64,000 nt of DNA from the NCBI RefSeq assembly GCF_011758655.1, contig NZ_JAAMPA010000002.1:372001-436000 (forward strand), in the 5' to 3' direction. Below, piece by piece: positions 15,879 to 23,637 of this stretch. Position numbers and translations under genes: made by a program. The stretch is from Modestobacter marinus. GTDB lineage: Bacteria; Actinomycetota; Actinomycetes; Mycobacteriales; Geodermatophilaceae. The notes beneath the pieces were generated by a model. The model had not been told where the DNA came from. It saw only the letters and a program-made list of their open reading frames with translations, and made no database searches. Position 1 is the first letter of the stretch. Each line of letters opens with the position of its first letter.

Positions 15879-17456
15879 ATGAGCCGACTGCAGCTGGACC
15901 CGACGCTGGTGGCGCGGGCCCGGGAACTGGCCGCCCGGGCGGCCGCCCCGGTGGTGGACCTGGCCGGGACCTACACCACCGTCTCGGTGGAGCGGGCCAC
16001 CCTGCGGCTGGCCGGGCTCACCGGCACCGACCCGGTGGACGGCGACGGCGAGGTGCCGTGGGTGAACCGCGTGGTGGACGCGGTGCGCGACCAGGTCGGG
16101 CTGGAGCACGGCGTCGCCCTGCCGGTCTGGCACGCCCTGCGCTCCGGCGGCACCCTGCAGGACCTCGCCGAGCAGGTCGGCGCCGGCACCGCCCGGTTCA
16201 CCGTGCCCGAGGACGCCGCCGCGGACCGGGCCCGGGAGGCCGCCCGCTCCGCCGTCGCCGCCGGGATCGCCCGGGTCGACGCCGCGAGGGCCCGCCGCGA
16301 GGAGCTGGTCGCCACCCACGGCGACCCGCCCCGCCGCCCGTGGATCTACCTGATCGTGGCCACCGGCGACATCCACGAGGACATCCCGCAGGCGCAGGCC
16401 GCGGCCCGCGCCGGCGCCGACGTCATCGCCGTCATCCGCTCCACCGGGCAGTCGCTGCTGGACTACGTGCCCGAGGGCGCCACCCGCACCGGCTACGCCG
16501 GCACGTACGCCACGCAGGAGAACTTCCGGCTGATGCGCGCCGCGCTGGACGACGTCAGCGCCGAGCTCGGCCGCTACGTGCGGCTGACCAACTACGCCTC
16601 CGGGCTCTGCATGCCCGAGATCGCCGTCCTGGCCGGGCTGGAGCGGCTGGACATGATGCTCAACGACGCGATGTACGGGATCCTCTTCCGCGACATCAAC
16701 CCCTACCGCACCTTCGTCGACCAGCGGTTCAGCCGGATGGTGCACGCCCGCGCCGGGATCATCATCAACACCGGCGAGGACAACTACCTCACCACCGCCG
16801 ACGCCGTCGACGAGGCGCACACCGTCACCGTCAGCCAGCTGCTCAACGAGCACCTGGCGCACGAGGCCGGGCTCGAGGACTGGCAGCTGGGCCTGGGGCA
16901 CGCCTTCGAGATCGACCCGGCCGTCCCGGAGTCCTTCCGGCTGGAGCTGGCCCACGCCCTGCTGGCCCGCGGGCTGTTCCCGGACGCCCCGCTGAAGTGG
17001 ATGCCGCCGACCAAGCACATGACCGGCGACGTGTTCCGCGGCTACCTGCTCGACGGGTTCTTCAACCTGGCCGGGGCGCTCACCGGCCAGGGCATCCTGC
17101 TGGTCGGGATGATGACCGAGGCCGTGGTCACCCCGTGGCTGAGCGACCGCGACCTGGCGCTGCGCAACGTCCGCTACGTCCTCGAGGCCGCCGGGAACCT
17201 GCACGAGGACTTCGCCCCGCAGCCCGGTGGCTTCATCGACCGCCGGGCGCACACCGTGCTCGGCGAGGCCGTCGACCTGCTGGAGCGGATCGCCGCGCAC
17301 CCGCAGGGCCTGATCCAGGCCATCGCCGACGGCACCTTCGGGATCACCAAGCGGTCCCCGGACGGCGGCAAGGGCCTGGACGGCGTCATCGTCAAGGCCC
17401 CTGGCCACTTCGACCCGGCCACCGAGCTGCTCACCCGGGAGGTGGCCCGTGCCTGA
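15879..17456 (+). CDS. kamD: D-lysine/beta-lysine 5,6-aminomutase alpha subunit
   Basis: A 525-residue large subunit of the adenosylcobalamin- and PLP-dependent 5,6-aminomutase, which moves the terminal amino group of beta-lysine to give 3,5-diaminohexanoate. Family stretches include VDGDGEVPWVNRVVD, YLIVATGDIHEDIPQAQAAA, IAVIRSTGQSLLDYVPEG, MMLNDAMYGILFRDINPY, RAGIIINTGEDNYL and PPTKHMTGDVFRGYLLDGF. The length matches the ~515-residue clostridial KamD. The ATG follows GGGGAGTGCG. The gene overlaps kamE by 8 bp. The enzyme needs B12; no cobalamin riboswitch is visible in the 73-bp gap upstream. Confidence 0.93.
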   Translation: MSRLQLDPTLVARARELAARAAAPVVDLAGTYTTVSVERATLRLAGLTGTDPVDGDGEVPWVNRVVDAVRDQVGLEHGVALPVWHALRSGGTLQDLAEQVGAGTARFTVPEDAAADRAREAARSAVAAGIARVDAARARREELVATHGDPPRRPWIYLIVATGDIHEDIPQAQAAARAGADVIAVIRSTGQSLLDYVPEGATRTGYAGTYATQENFRLMRAALDDVSAELGRYVRLTNYASGLCMPEIAVLAGLERLDMMLNDAMYGILFRDINPYRTFVDQRFSRMVHARAGIIINTGEDNYLTTADAVDEAHTVTVSQLLNEHLAHEAGLEDWQLGLGHAFEIDPAVPESFRLELAHALLARGLFPDAPLKWMPPTKHMTGDVFRGYLLDGFFNLAGALTGQGILLVGMMTEAVVTPWLSDRDLALRNVRYVLEAAGNLHEDFAPQPGGFIDRRAHTVLGEAVDLLERIAAHPQGLIQAIADGTFGITKRSPDGGKGLDGVIVKAPGHFDPATELLTREVARA

Positions 17457-18222
17457 GGACCACCGTGTCGGCCAGCACGGCCAGGGGAGCATCGTCCGGC
17501 CCTACGGGGACACCACCGGCGACGGGATGGTGCAGACGTCGTTCACCCTGCCGGTGCCGCCCGGGCCGAAGGCCGAGGGCGCGGCGCTCCAGCTGGCGCA
17601 GAAGATGGGCATCGAGCCGGCGATGGTGGTGCACAGCGCGCCCATCGGGGAGGGGTTCACCTTCTTCGTGGTCTACGGCAGCGTCCGGCACCTGGTCGAC
17701 CTCGACGCCGTGCAGGTCGAGGAGCGGGCCTACCCGCTGCTGTCACCGGGCGAGGTCAACGCCGCGGTGAAGACCCGGCTCCGGCGCAGCCTCGTCGTCC
17801 TCGGGGCCTGCATCGGCACCGATGCGCACACCGTGGGCATCGACGCGATCCTCAACCTCAAGGGCTTCGCGGGGGAGAAGGGCCTGGAGTACTACCGGGA
17901 GCTGCAGGTGGCCAACCTCGGCGCCCAGGTCAGCGTGCCGGAGCTGGTGCACGCCGCCCGGGCCCGCAGGGCCGACGCCGTCCTGGTCTCCCAGGTGGTC
18001 ACCCAGAAGGACGCCCACCTGCGCAACACCCGCGAGCTGGCCGGTGCGTTCCGCGAGGCGATGGGCGAGTCCCGGCCGCTCCTCGTCGTCGGCGGCCCCC
18101 GTTTCGACCCGGCGATGGCCGCCGACCTCGGCGTGGACAAGGTCTTCGGCCGGGGGACGACGCCCGGCGAGGTCGCCAGCTACCTGGTGCACGCACTCGT
18201 CCCCGAGGAGGCAACCGCATGA
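17449..18222 (+). CDS. kamE: D-lysine/beta-lysine 5,6-aminomutase beta subunit
   Basis: A 257-residue B12-binding subunit. The cobalamin motif D-x-H-x-x-G is present as D125-A-H127-T-V-G130. K138, 11 residues after the His ligand, corresponds to the PLP lysine known from Clostridium sticklandii KamE (H133/K144), so both cofactor sites are intact. NLGAQVSVPELVHAARAR and LLVVGGPRFDP continue the Rossmann-like B12 domain. The GTG start overlaps the kamD stop by 8 bp and the stop overlaps the next gene (ATGA), indicating tight translational coupling and equal subunit production. Confidence 0.93.
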   Translation: MPEDHRVGQHGQGSIVRPYGDTTGDGMVQTSFTLPVPPGPKAEGAALQLAQKMGIEPAMVVHSAPIGEGFTFFVVYGSVRHLVDLDAVQVEERAYPLLSPGEVNAAVKTRLRRSLVVLGACIGTDAHTVGIDAILNLKGFAGEKGLEYYRELQVANLGAQVSVPELVHAARARRADAVLVSQVVTQKDAHLRNTRELAGAFREAMGESRPLLVVGGPRFDPAMAADLGVDKVFGRGTTPGEVASYLVHALVPEEATA

Positions 18223-18656
18223 CCGCGCCCGACGACGCTCCGCCGACGCCGCAGGACGGCGACCCGCGCCTGGGGCTGACCGTCACCCACCGCCGCTACG
18301 TGCCGTACGCGCACGCCCACTACGGCGGCTCGCTCGTCGACGGGGCGTACACGCTCGGCCTGTTCGGCGACGTCGCGACCGAGGTGGCGATCCGCACCGA
18401 CGGCGACGAGGGGCTGCTCGCCGGGTACTCGGAGGTCTCCTTCCTGGCCCCGGTGCAGGCCGGCGACGTGCTGGAGGCCTCCTGCGAGGTGGTGCGGGTG
18501 GGCCGCCGCAGCCGGGAGCTGCGCTGCTGGGCCGACGTCGTCGCCCGCGCCGACCCCGCCCGCGGTGCCTCGGCCGCCCAGCTGCTGACCCCGCCGCTGC
18601 GGGCGGTGGAGGCGGTGGCGACGCTCGTCGTCCCCGGCCCCGACAGCCCGGCCTGA
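18219..18656 (+). CDS. kal: 3-aminobutyryl-CoA ammonia-lyase (hotdog fold)
   Basis: A 145-residue hotdog-fold protein. HAHYGGSLVDGAYTLGLFGD, EVAIRTDGDEGLLAGYSEV and FLAPVQAGDVLEA match the pattern of Kal, which eliminates ammonia from 3-aminobutyryl-CoA to give crotonyl-CoA. It is the last gene of the operon and overlaps kamE by 4 bp. Its presence implies that 3-aminobutyryl-CoA is produced in this cell, so a Kce-type cleavage enzyme must be encoded elsewhere or replaced. Without the context the sequence alone would be called a thioesterase-like hotdog protein. Confidence 0.87.
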   Translation: MTAPDDAPPTPQDGDPRLGLTVTHRRYVPYAHAHYGGSLVDGAYTLGLFGDVATEVAIRTDGDEGLLAGYSEVSFLAPVQAGDVLEASCEVVRVGRRSRELRCWADVVARADPARGASAAQLLTPPLRAVEAVATLVVPGPDSPA

Positions 18657-19167
18657 CCCCGGCCGGACATCGGCACGCCACCGCGTGTTCCGCTGCGGTG
18701 ACACTCCGAACCACTGGTCCCGAGGGGTTCCCCGACGTCCGGTCGGTGCCTAGGGTCAGGGTCGCCCCATCCCGGGAGACCGGGGTGTGCTTCCCCCTCG
18801 GCACAGTCGCGCGCTCGTCCCTCGGTGACGCAGTGCGGTGACGCACCTCGCGTCGCTGCCTGCGCACACCGCCAGGCCGAGGGGGGACCGCGGACCCGAG
18901 GGTGCACGCCCTCCTCCCGACGTCCGCTCCGGCGGGGCCCCGCGTCACCAGACAACGGGACGACGACCGCACCCGGCGGCCGGTGTCCCGGCCCGAAGGC
19001 GCGGGGTGCCCCGGCGCGGACACCGGTGCGGAGCAGCTGCGGCGGTCGCCCAGCCGGGAGTGGGATGCTGGGGTCCGGTCCCGGCATCAGCGCCAGGACC
19101 GGGTCCGCGCGGCACGCCGGGCCCAGGGTGTCCCGGGGAGCGACCCGGGCCAGCACGGAGGGCGGCG
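18657..19167 (+). other. 511-bp non-coding stretch before lnt
   Basis: No coding sequence with convincing actinobacterial codon use is seen here. TAGGGT at 18751-18756 is a possible -10; if used, the lnt leader would be about 400 nt. Several G+C-rich inverted segments occur, but no recognised riboswitch. The last bases hold the lnt ribosome-binding site (GGAGG near 19157). Confidence 0.4.
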
Positions 19168-20811
19168 GTGCCGGCAGTGGTGGCGACCGGCACGGTGGAG
19201 TCAGCCACCCCGAGCACCCCGGCCGAGCCGGCAGCCCCGCGCCGCGGCCTGCCCCCTCGTCGCTGGCCCTGGCGCACCGGCCTCGCCGCAGCCGGTGGCC
19301 TGGCGCTGTACCTCGCCTTCCCCGGCCACGACCTGTCCGCCCTGGCGGTGCTGGGCCCCGCGGCCCTCGCGCTCGCCGTCCGCGGCGAACGGGTGCGCAG
19401 CGGCGCGTGGCTGGGCCTGGTGCTGGGCCTGGTCTTCCTGCTGCCCCTGCTGTCCTGGACCGGCATCTACGTCGGCGCCTTCCCCTGGCTGACGCTGGCG
19501 GTGGTCGAGGCGCTGTACTTCGCGCTCCTCGGCGGTGCCCTGGCCGCCACCTCCCGGCTGCCCGGCTGGCCGCTGTGGGCCGCCGCCCTGTGGGTGGGCG
19601 CCGAGGCGCTGCGCGGCCGCTGGCCGCTGGGCGGGTTCCCGTGGGGGCGGCTGGGGTTCAGCCAGGCCGACGGGCCGTTCACGGCGCTGGCGGCCTACGG
19701 CGGCGTCCCGCTGGTGAGCTTCGCGATCGCCCTGACCGGCACGTTGCTGGCCGCCGGCCTCGTCGGTCTGCACCGGGCGGTGCGCCGGCCCGGCACGGGG
19801 CGAGCACGCGCCCGGCGCGGAGCCGCCCTGGCGCTCGTCGGTGCGCTCGCCGTCCCGCTGGTGGGGCTGCTGGCGGAGCTGCCGCTGGCCGGGCCGTCGC
19901 TGACCGCGGGCGGGCCCGACCGGACGGTGGCGGTCATCCAGGGCAACGTGCCGCGGGCCGGGCTGGACTTCAACGCCCAGCGGCGGGCGGTGCTGGACAA
20001 CCACGCCGACCAGACCCTCGAGCTGGCCGCGGCCGTCGCGCGCGGTGAGGCGGCCCAGCCCGACCTGGTGGTCTGGCCGGAGAACAGCTCCGACATCGAC
20101 CCCTACATCAACGCCGACGCCGCCCGGGTCATCACCCGCGCGGCGGTCGCCATCGACGCGCCGATCCTGGTGGGCGCGGTGGTGCAGCGGCCCGGGAACA
20201 CCGTCGCGAACACCGGCATCGTCTGGGACCCGGTGACCGGCCCGGGGGACACCTACGTCAAGCGGCACCCCGTGCCGCTGGCCGAGTACGTGCCGGCCCG
20301 GCCGTTCTTCCGGTTCTTCAGCCCGCTGGTCGACCGGGTCACCGACTTCGTCCACGGCACCGAGGTCGGCGTCCTGGACGTCGGCGGGGCGCGGGTCGGC
20401 GACGTCATCTGCTTCGAGGTCGCCTACGACGGGCTGGTCTCCGACGTCGTCCACGCCGGCGCCGGGATGCTGGTCGTGCAGACCAACAACGCGACCTTCG
20501 GCTACACCGACGAGAGCGCCCAGCAGCTGGCGATGAGCCGGCTGCGGGCCGTCGAGTACGGTCGCACGGTGGTGGTCGCGGCGACCAGCGGGATCAGCGC
20601 CGTCGTCGCCCCGGACGGCTCCCTGGTGCACCGGTCCGAGCTGTTCACCGCCGACACCTTCGTCGAGGAGATCGCCCAGCGGGACTCCTCCACCGTCGCC
20701 GAACGGCTGGGCGCGGGCCCGGAGTGGGCGCTGACCGCACTGGGCGTGGGCGCCGTCCTGGTCGTCGCGTTCCCGGCCCTGGCCCGGCGCCGGGCCGACC
20801 GCGCCCGGTGA
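19168..20811 (+). CDS. lnt: Apolipoprotein N-acyltransferase
   Basis: A 547-residue membrane enzyme that N-acylates the lipid-modified cysteine of lipoproteins. The N-terminal third holds about six hydrophobic segments. The periplasmic carbon-nitrogen hydrolase domain begins near residue 255 (RTVAVIQGNVPRAGLDFN). It shows the catalytic triad context: Glu in LVVWPENSSD, Lys in TYVKRHPVPLAEYVP and Cys in GDVICFEVAYDG. A last membrane helix precedes the C-terminus. The GTG at 19168 is chosen because GGAGG lies about 6 nt upstream. The gene overlaps ppm1 by 4 bp (GTGA); in M. tuberculosis the two are fused as Rv2051c. Confidence 0.93.
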   Translation: MPAVVATGTVESATPSTPAEPAAPRRGLPPRRWPWRTGLAAAGGLALYLAFPGHDLSALAVLGPAALALAVRGERVRSGAWLGLVLGLVFLLPLLSWTGIYVGAFPWLTLAVVEALYFALLGGALAATSRLPGWPLWAAALWVGAEALRGRWPLGGFPWGRLGFSQADGPFTALAAYGGVPLVSFAIALTGTLLAAGLVGLHRAVRRPGTGRARARRGAALALVGALAVPLVGLLAELPLAGPSLTAGGPDRTVAVIQGNVPRAGLDFNAQRRAVLDNHADQTLELAAAVARGEAAQPDLVVWPENSSDIDPYINADAARVITRAAVAIDAPILVGAVVQRPGNTVANTGIVWDPVTGPGDTYVKRHPVPLAEYVPARPFFRFFSPLVDRVTDFVHGTEVGVLDVGGARVGDVICFEVAYDGLVSDVVHAGAGMLVVQTNNATFGYTDESAQQLAMSRLRAVEYGRTVVVAATSGISAVVAPDGSLVHRSELFTADTFVEEIAQRDSSTVAERLGAGPEWALTALGVGAVLVVAFPALARRRADRAR

Positions 20812-21611
20812 CCGGCCGCGCAGCCCTCGGGCCGGTGCTCGTGGTGGTCCCGACGTACGAGGAGGTCGGGAACCTCGCGGCGGTCCTCGACCGGCTGCAC
20901 GCGGCGGTGCCGACCGCACACGCCCTGGTCGTCGACGACGCCTCGCCCGACGGCACCGGTGAGCTGGCCGACGCCCGCGCCGCGGCCGACGAGCGGGTGC
21001 ACGTGCTGCACCGCACCGCCAAGGCAGGACTGGGCCAGGCCTACGTCGCCGGGTTCCGCTGGGCCGAGGAGCACGGCTACGGCGTGGTGGTCGAGATGGA
21101 CGCCGACGGCTCGCACCCGCCCGAGCGGCTCCCGGCGCTGCTGGCCGCCCTCGCCGACGCCGACCTGGTGCTGGGGTCCCGGTACGTGCCCGGGGGAGAG
21201 GTGCTCGACTGGCCGCCGCACCGGCTGGTGCTGTCGCGGCTGGGCAACCTCTACACCCGGTGGGCGCTGCGGCTGCCGCTGGCCGACGCGACCGGCGGGT
21301 TCCGGGCGGCCCGGATGGAGCTGATCCGCCGGCTGCCCTTCGACACGGTCGCCAGCCAGGGCTACTGCTTCCAGGTCGACTGGGCCTGGCGGGCGGTCCG
21401 GGCCGGCGCCCAGGTGGTCGAGGTGCCGATCGCCTTCAGCGAACGCACAGCCGGGCGGAGCAAGATGAGCGGTTCGATCGTTGGAGAAGCACTGGTACGG
21501 GTGACCTGGTGGGGCATCCTGGACCGGCTGGCCGATCGGCTGCCGGGACGGGTGACCCGTCCCGTGCCAGGACGTGCCCGGGACGGGCGGCGGCCCCGGG
21601 TCCTCCGCTAG
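20808..21611 (+). CDS. ppm1: Polyprenol monophosphomannose synthase
   Basis: A 267-residue GT2 glycosyltransferase that transfers mannose from GDP-mannose to polyprenyl phosphate, supplying protein O-mannosylation and lipoglycan synthesis. It shows LVVVPTYEEVGNLAAVL at the nucleotide site, VVDDASPDGTGELAD, and the metal-binding VVEMDADGSHPPE (DxD-like). LGSRYVPGG, GFRAARMELIRRLPF and FSERTAGRSKMSGSI complete the family pattern. No C-terminal membrane domain is present, so it probably relies on Lnt for membrane recruitment, as described for split actinobacterial pairs. Start GTG overlaps the lnt stop. Confidence 0.92.
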   Translation: MTGRAALGPVLVVVPTYEEVGNLAAVLDRLHAAVPTAHALVVDDASPDGTGELADARAAADERVHVLHRTAKAGLGQAYVAGFRWAEEHGYGVVVEMDADGSHPPERLPALLAALADADLVLGSRYVPGGEVLDWPPHRLVLSRLGNLYTRWALRLPLADATGGFRAARMELIRRLPFDTVASQGYCFQVDWAWRAVRAGAQVVEVPIAFSERTAGRSKMSGSIVGEALVRVTWWGILDRLADRLPGRVTRPVPGRARDGRRPRVLR

Positions 21612-21647
21612 GGAGGACCCACCGCCCCGCGGGCGGAGGGAGAACGC

Positions 21648-22187
21648 ATGGCCACCAGCCACACCGCCCCACGGCGCAGGTCGTCGGGGCTGCGGACGGC
21701 GATCGGGCTGGGGGCGCTGGCCGAGGTCGTCGTCTACGTCCTGGTCGCCTCCTGGATCGGGCTGGGCTGGACGATCCTCGCCACCCTGGCCACCAGCGCC
21801 CTGGGCGGGGCACTGCTCGCCCGGCAGGGCACCAAGGCACTGGGCGAGCTGCGGATGCGCGCCGAGGAGCACCGGGCACCCGGTCGTGCCCTGGGCGACG
21901 CCGGCCTGATCGCCCTCGGTGGGCTGCTCATGGTGCTGCCGGGCTTCCTGGGCGACCTGCTCGGTCTGCTGTGCCTGCTGCCCGTCACCCGCGGCCTGCC
22001 CCGCGCACTGATCGCCCGCGGCCTGCTGCGCCGGCTGCCGGACCGGCTGCGTGGCCCGGTGTACGTGCGCTCGACCCGCACCGAGACGGTCACCGGCCCC
22101 GACCAGCCGTTCCGCGCGGGCCCGGCCACCCGTGGGGCGCACCCGGTCATCGAGGGGGAGGTCGTCCCGGAGCGCACCGACCCCTGA
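21648..22187 (+). CDS. fxsA: FxsA family membrane protein
   Basis: A 179-residue protein with a membrane core typical of FxsA: hydrophobic segments at about 17-57 and 84-107, with the conserved LGDAGLIALGGLLMVLPGFL between them. The C-terminal ~60 residues are soluble. FxsA was named for suppressing F exclusion of phage T7 in E. coli; its normal job is unknown. GGAGGGAGAACGC gives a strong ribosome-binding site. It follows ppm1 by 36 bp and is the last gene before the 22250-22295 terminator, so lnt-ppm1-fxsA is probably one operon, as in mycobacteria. Confidence 0.88.
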   Translation: MATSHTAPRRRSSGLRTAIGLGALAEVVVYVLVASWIGLGWTILATLATSALGGALLARQGTKALGELRMRAEEHRAPGRALGDAGLIALGGLLMVLPGFLGDLLGLLCLLPVTRGLPRALIARGLLRRLPDRLRGPVYVRSTRTETVTGPDQPFRAGPATRGAHPVIEGEVVPERTDP

Positions 22188-22251
22188 CCGGCCAGTGCCG
22201 AGTGCACCCGGACGCGGACCCGGCCGGTGCCGAGTGCACCCGGACGCGGAC
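22188..22251 (+). repeat. 32-bp tandem duplication
   Basis: Two adjacent 32-bp units (22188-22219 and 22220-22251) differ at one base (A/G at the seventh position). The first begins directly after the fxsA stop codon and the second runs into the terminator stem, so the duplication fills the whole spacer. Confidence 0.9.
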
Positions 22252-22295
22252 ACGGAACGGCCCCGGTGGGGAGTCCCACCGGGGCCGTTCCGTGT
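22250..22295. terminator. Strong bidirectional terminator fxsA / rbpA
   Basis: A perfect 21-bp stem (22250-22270 with 22275-22295) around a GAGT loop, between the convergent fxsA and rbpA genes. No U-tract follows, as is common for actinobacterial terminators. Confidence 0.88.
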
Positions 22296-22328
22296 GCAGG
22301 TCAGCCGAGCGAGCTCAGCCGGTCGCGC

Positions 22329-22673
22329 TCAGGAAGCGCGGGTACGGCGACCGCGGAGCACCTCGAGGCGCTCGGCGAGGACCTCCTCGAGGTCGTCGAC
22401 CGAACGACGCTCCAGCAGCATGTCCCAGTGCGTGCGCGGCGGCTTGACCTTCTTGGGGGCCGGCTCCGCGCCCCCGACCAGCTTGGCGGCCGAGCCGTCG
22501 TACTTGCACTCCCAGGTGTCGGGGAGCTCGGCGTCATCGGCGAAGGGCACCGTGACGAGGTGCCCCTGGGCACACCGGTACTCGGCGTACTGCCGCTCGA
22601 TGGGCGCGGTGTTGCGCTCGGTCTCATAGCTCACGCTGCCCAGTCGGCTCCCGCGAAGCGAACGCTCGCCCAT
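22329..22673 (-). CDS. rbpA: RNA polymerase-binding protein RbpA
   Basis: A 114-residue RbpA. It stabilises open complexes by bridging RNA polymerase and principal sigma factors. The N-terminal tail is followed by the core domain (EYRCAQGHLVTVPFADDAEL, PDTWECKYDGSAA). The basic linker is PAPKKVKPPRTHW, and the sigma-interaction domain is DMLLERRSVDDLEEVLAERL. The ATG follows GAGAGGACGG. A sigma-R-type promoter (GGAAT-N18-GTT) lies about 93 bp upstream, matching the known SigR dependence of rbpA in Streptomyces. Confidence 0.95.
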   Translation of the reverse strand: MGERSLRGSRLGSVSYETERNTAPIERQYAEYRCAQGHLVTVPFADDAELPDTWECKYDGSAAKLVGGAEPAPKKVKPPRTHWDMLLERRSVDDLEEVLAERLEVLRGRRTRAS

Positions 22674-22765
22674 GGCACACCGTCCTCTCGTGCTGATGTC
22701 GGTCAGATCTGGACTGCCCGGGCCACCGCATGCTCACGCATCCGGTGCGGGGTGTCGCAGACGTC

Positions 22766-22791
22766 AACGACAGATGAAGGAAAGAGATTCC
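22766..22791 (-). promoter_or_regulatory. Sigma-R-type promoter for rbpA
   Basis: On the minus strand GGAAT (22791-22787) is followed after exactly 18 bp by GTT (22768-22766), the consensus of thiol-stress ECF sigma factors (SigR/SigH). It lies upstream of rbpA with no other gene between. Confidence 0.65.
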
Positions 22792-22869
22792 GTGTCGTCA
22801 GTCGAACATCATCGCACGGGGTGATGTCTCAGCGCTCAACCACCCCCGACGAGGGAGCACCCGACCGGC

Positions 22870-23637
22870 TCAGCGCAGGGCGAGCTGCCCTGGCCCGGTC
22901 GGCGTGGGCCCCAGCTGACCGCGGTGGAAGTGCCGCCGGCACAGCACCTGGTAGCGGACGGCGGCGTCCCCCACGGACGGGGTCTCGGCCACGGCCGCCG
23001 GCGCTCCCGGCGCCGGTGCGGTGTCGGCGACGACCACGGTGGCCCCCTCGCGCACCACGGCGCCACCGACCACCCGGGCGTTGAGCAGGCCGGGCAGCCC
23101 GCACCAGCAGAGCACCTCGACCTGCACCCGCTGCACGTCGTCGGCCAGCTCGAACAGCCGCTGGGTGCCGGGGAACAGCCGGGTGCGGAAGTCGGTGGTC
23201 AGCCCGAACGCGTAGACGTCGACGTGCGACTCGTCGACCAGCTCGGCCAGCTGCTCGGCCTGCGCGCCGGTGAGGAACTGCGCCTCGTCGACGATCAGGT
23301 AGTCGACCCGGTGCCCGGCCGCCCAGCGGTCGCGCACCAGCAGCCGGACGTCGGTGTCGGCGTCCAGCTCGACCGCTTCCCGCTGCAGCCCGACCCGGGA
23401 GCTGATCTGCGGGGTGCCGGAGCGGTCGCCCTGGGTCAGCAGCAGCCCGTGCCGGCCCTGCCGGCTCTGGTTGTGGTCGACCTGGAGGGCGAGGGTGGAC
23501 TTGCCGCAGTCCATCGGGCCGTGGAAGAAGACCAGGTGGGCCGGGGCCGGGTGCCGGCGGCGGTCACCGGCGGCCGGGACGACGTCCAGGGAGGCGTCGA
23601 GGGCGGCGAGCTGGCCGGCGGGGGGAGTGGGGGTCAC
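22870..23637 (-). CDS. tdk: Thymidine kinase, type II
   Basis: A 255-residue thymidine kinase that phosphorylates thymidine to dTMP for salvage. The P-loop is FFHGPMDCGKST and the Walker-B-like site is YLIVDEAQFL. VDVYAFGLTTDFRTRLFPG contains the thymidine lasso region, and zinc-ligand-like cysteines occur in VLCWCGLPGLLNARV and LCRRHFHRG. N- and C-terminal extensions make it longer than the ~200-residue norm. The GTG at 23637 overlaps the stop of the upstream MFS gene by 4 bp (GTGA), so the two are cotranscribed although functionally unlike. Confidence 0.9.
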   Translation of the reverse strand: MTPTPPAGQLAALDASLDVVPAAGDRRRHPAPAHLVFFHGPMDCGKSTLALQVDHNQSRQGRHGLLLTQGDRSGTPQISSRVGLQREAVELDADTDVRLLVRDRWAAGHRVDYLIVDEAQFLTGAQAEQLAELVDESHVDVYAFGLTTDFRTRLFPGTQRLFELADDVQRVQVEVLCWCGLPGLLNARVVGGAVVREGATVVVADTAPAPGAPAAVAETPSVGDAAVRYQVLCRRHFHRGQLGPTPTGPGQLALR

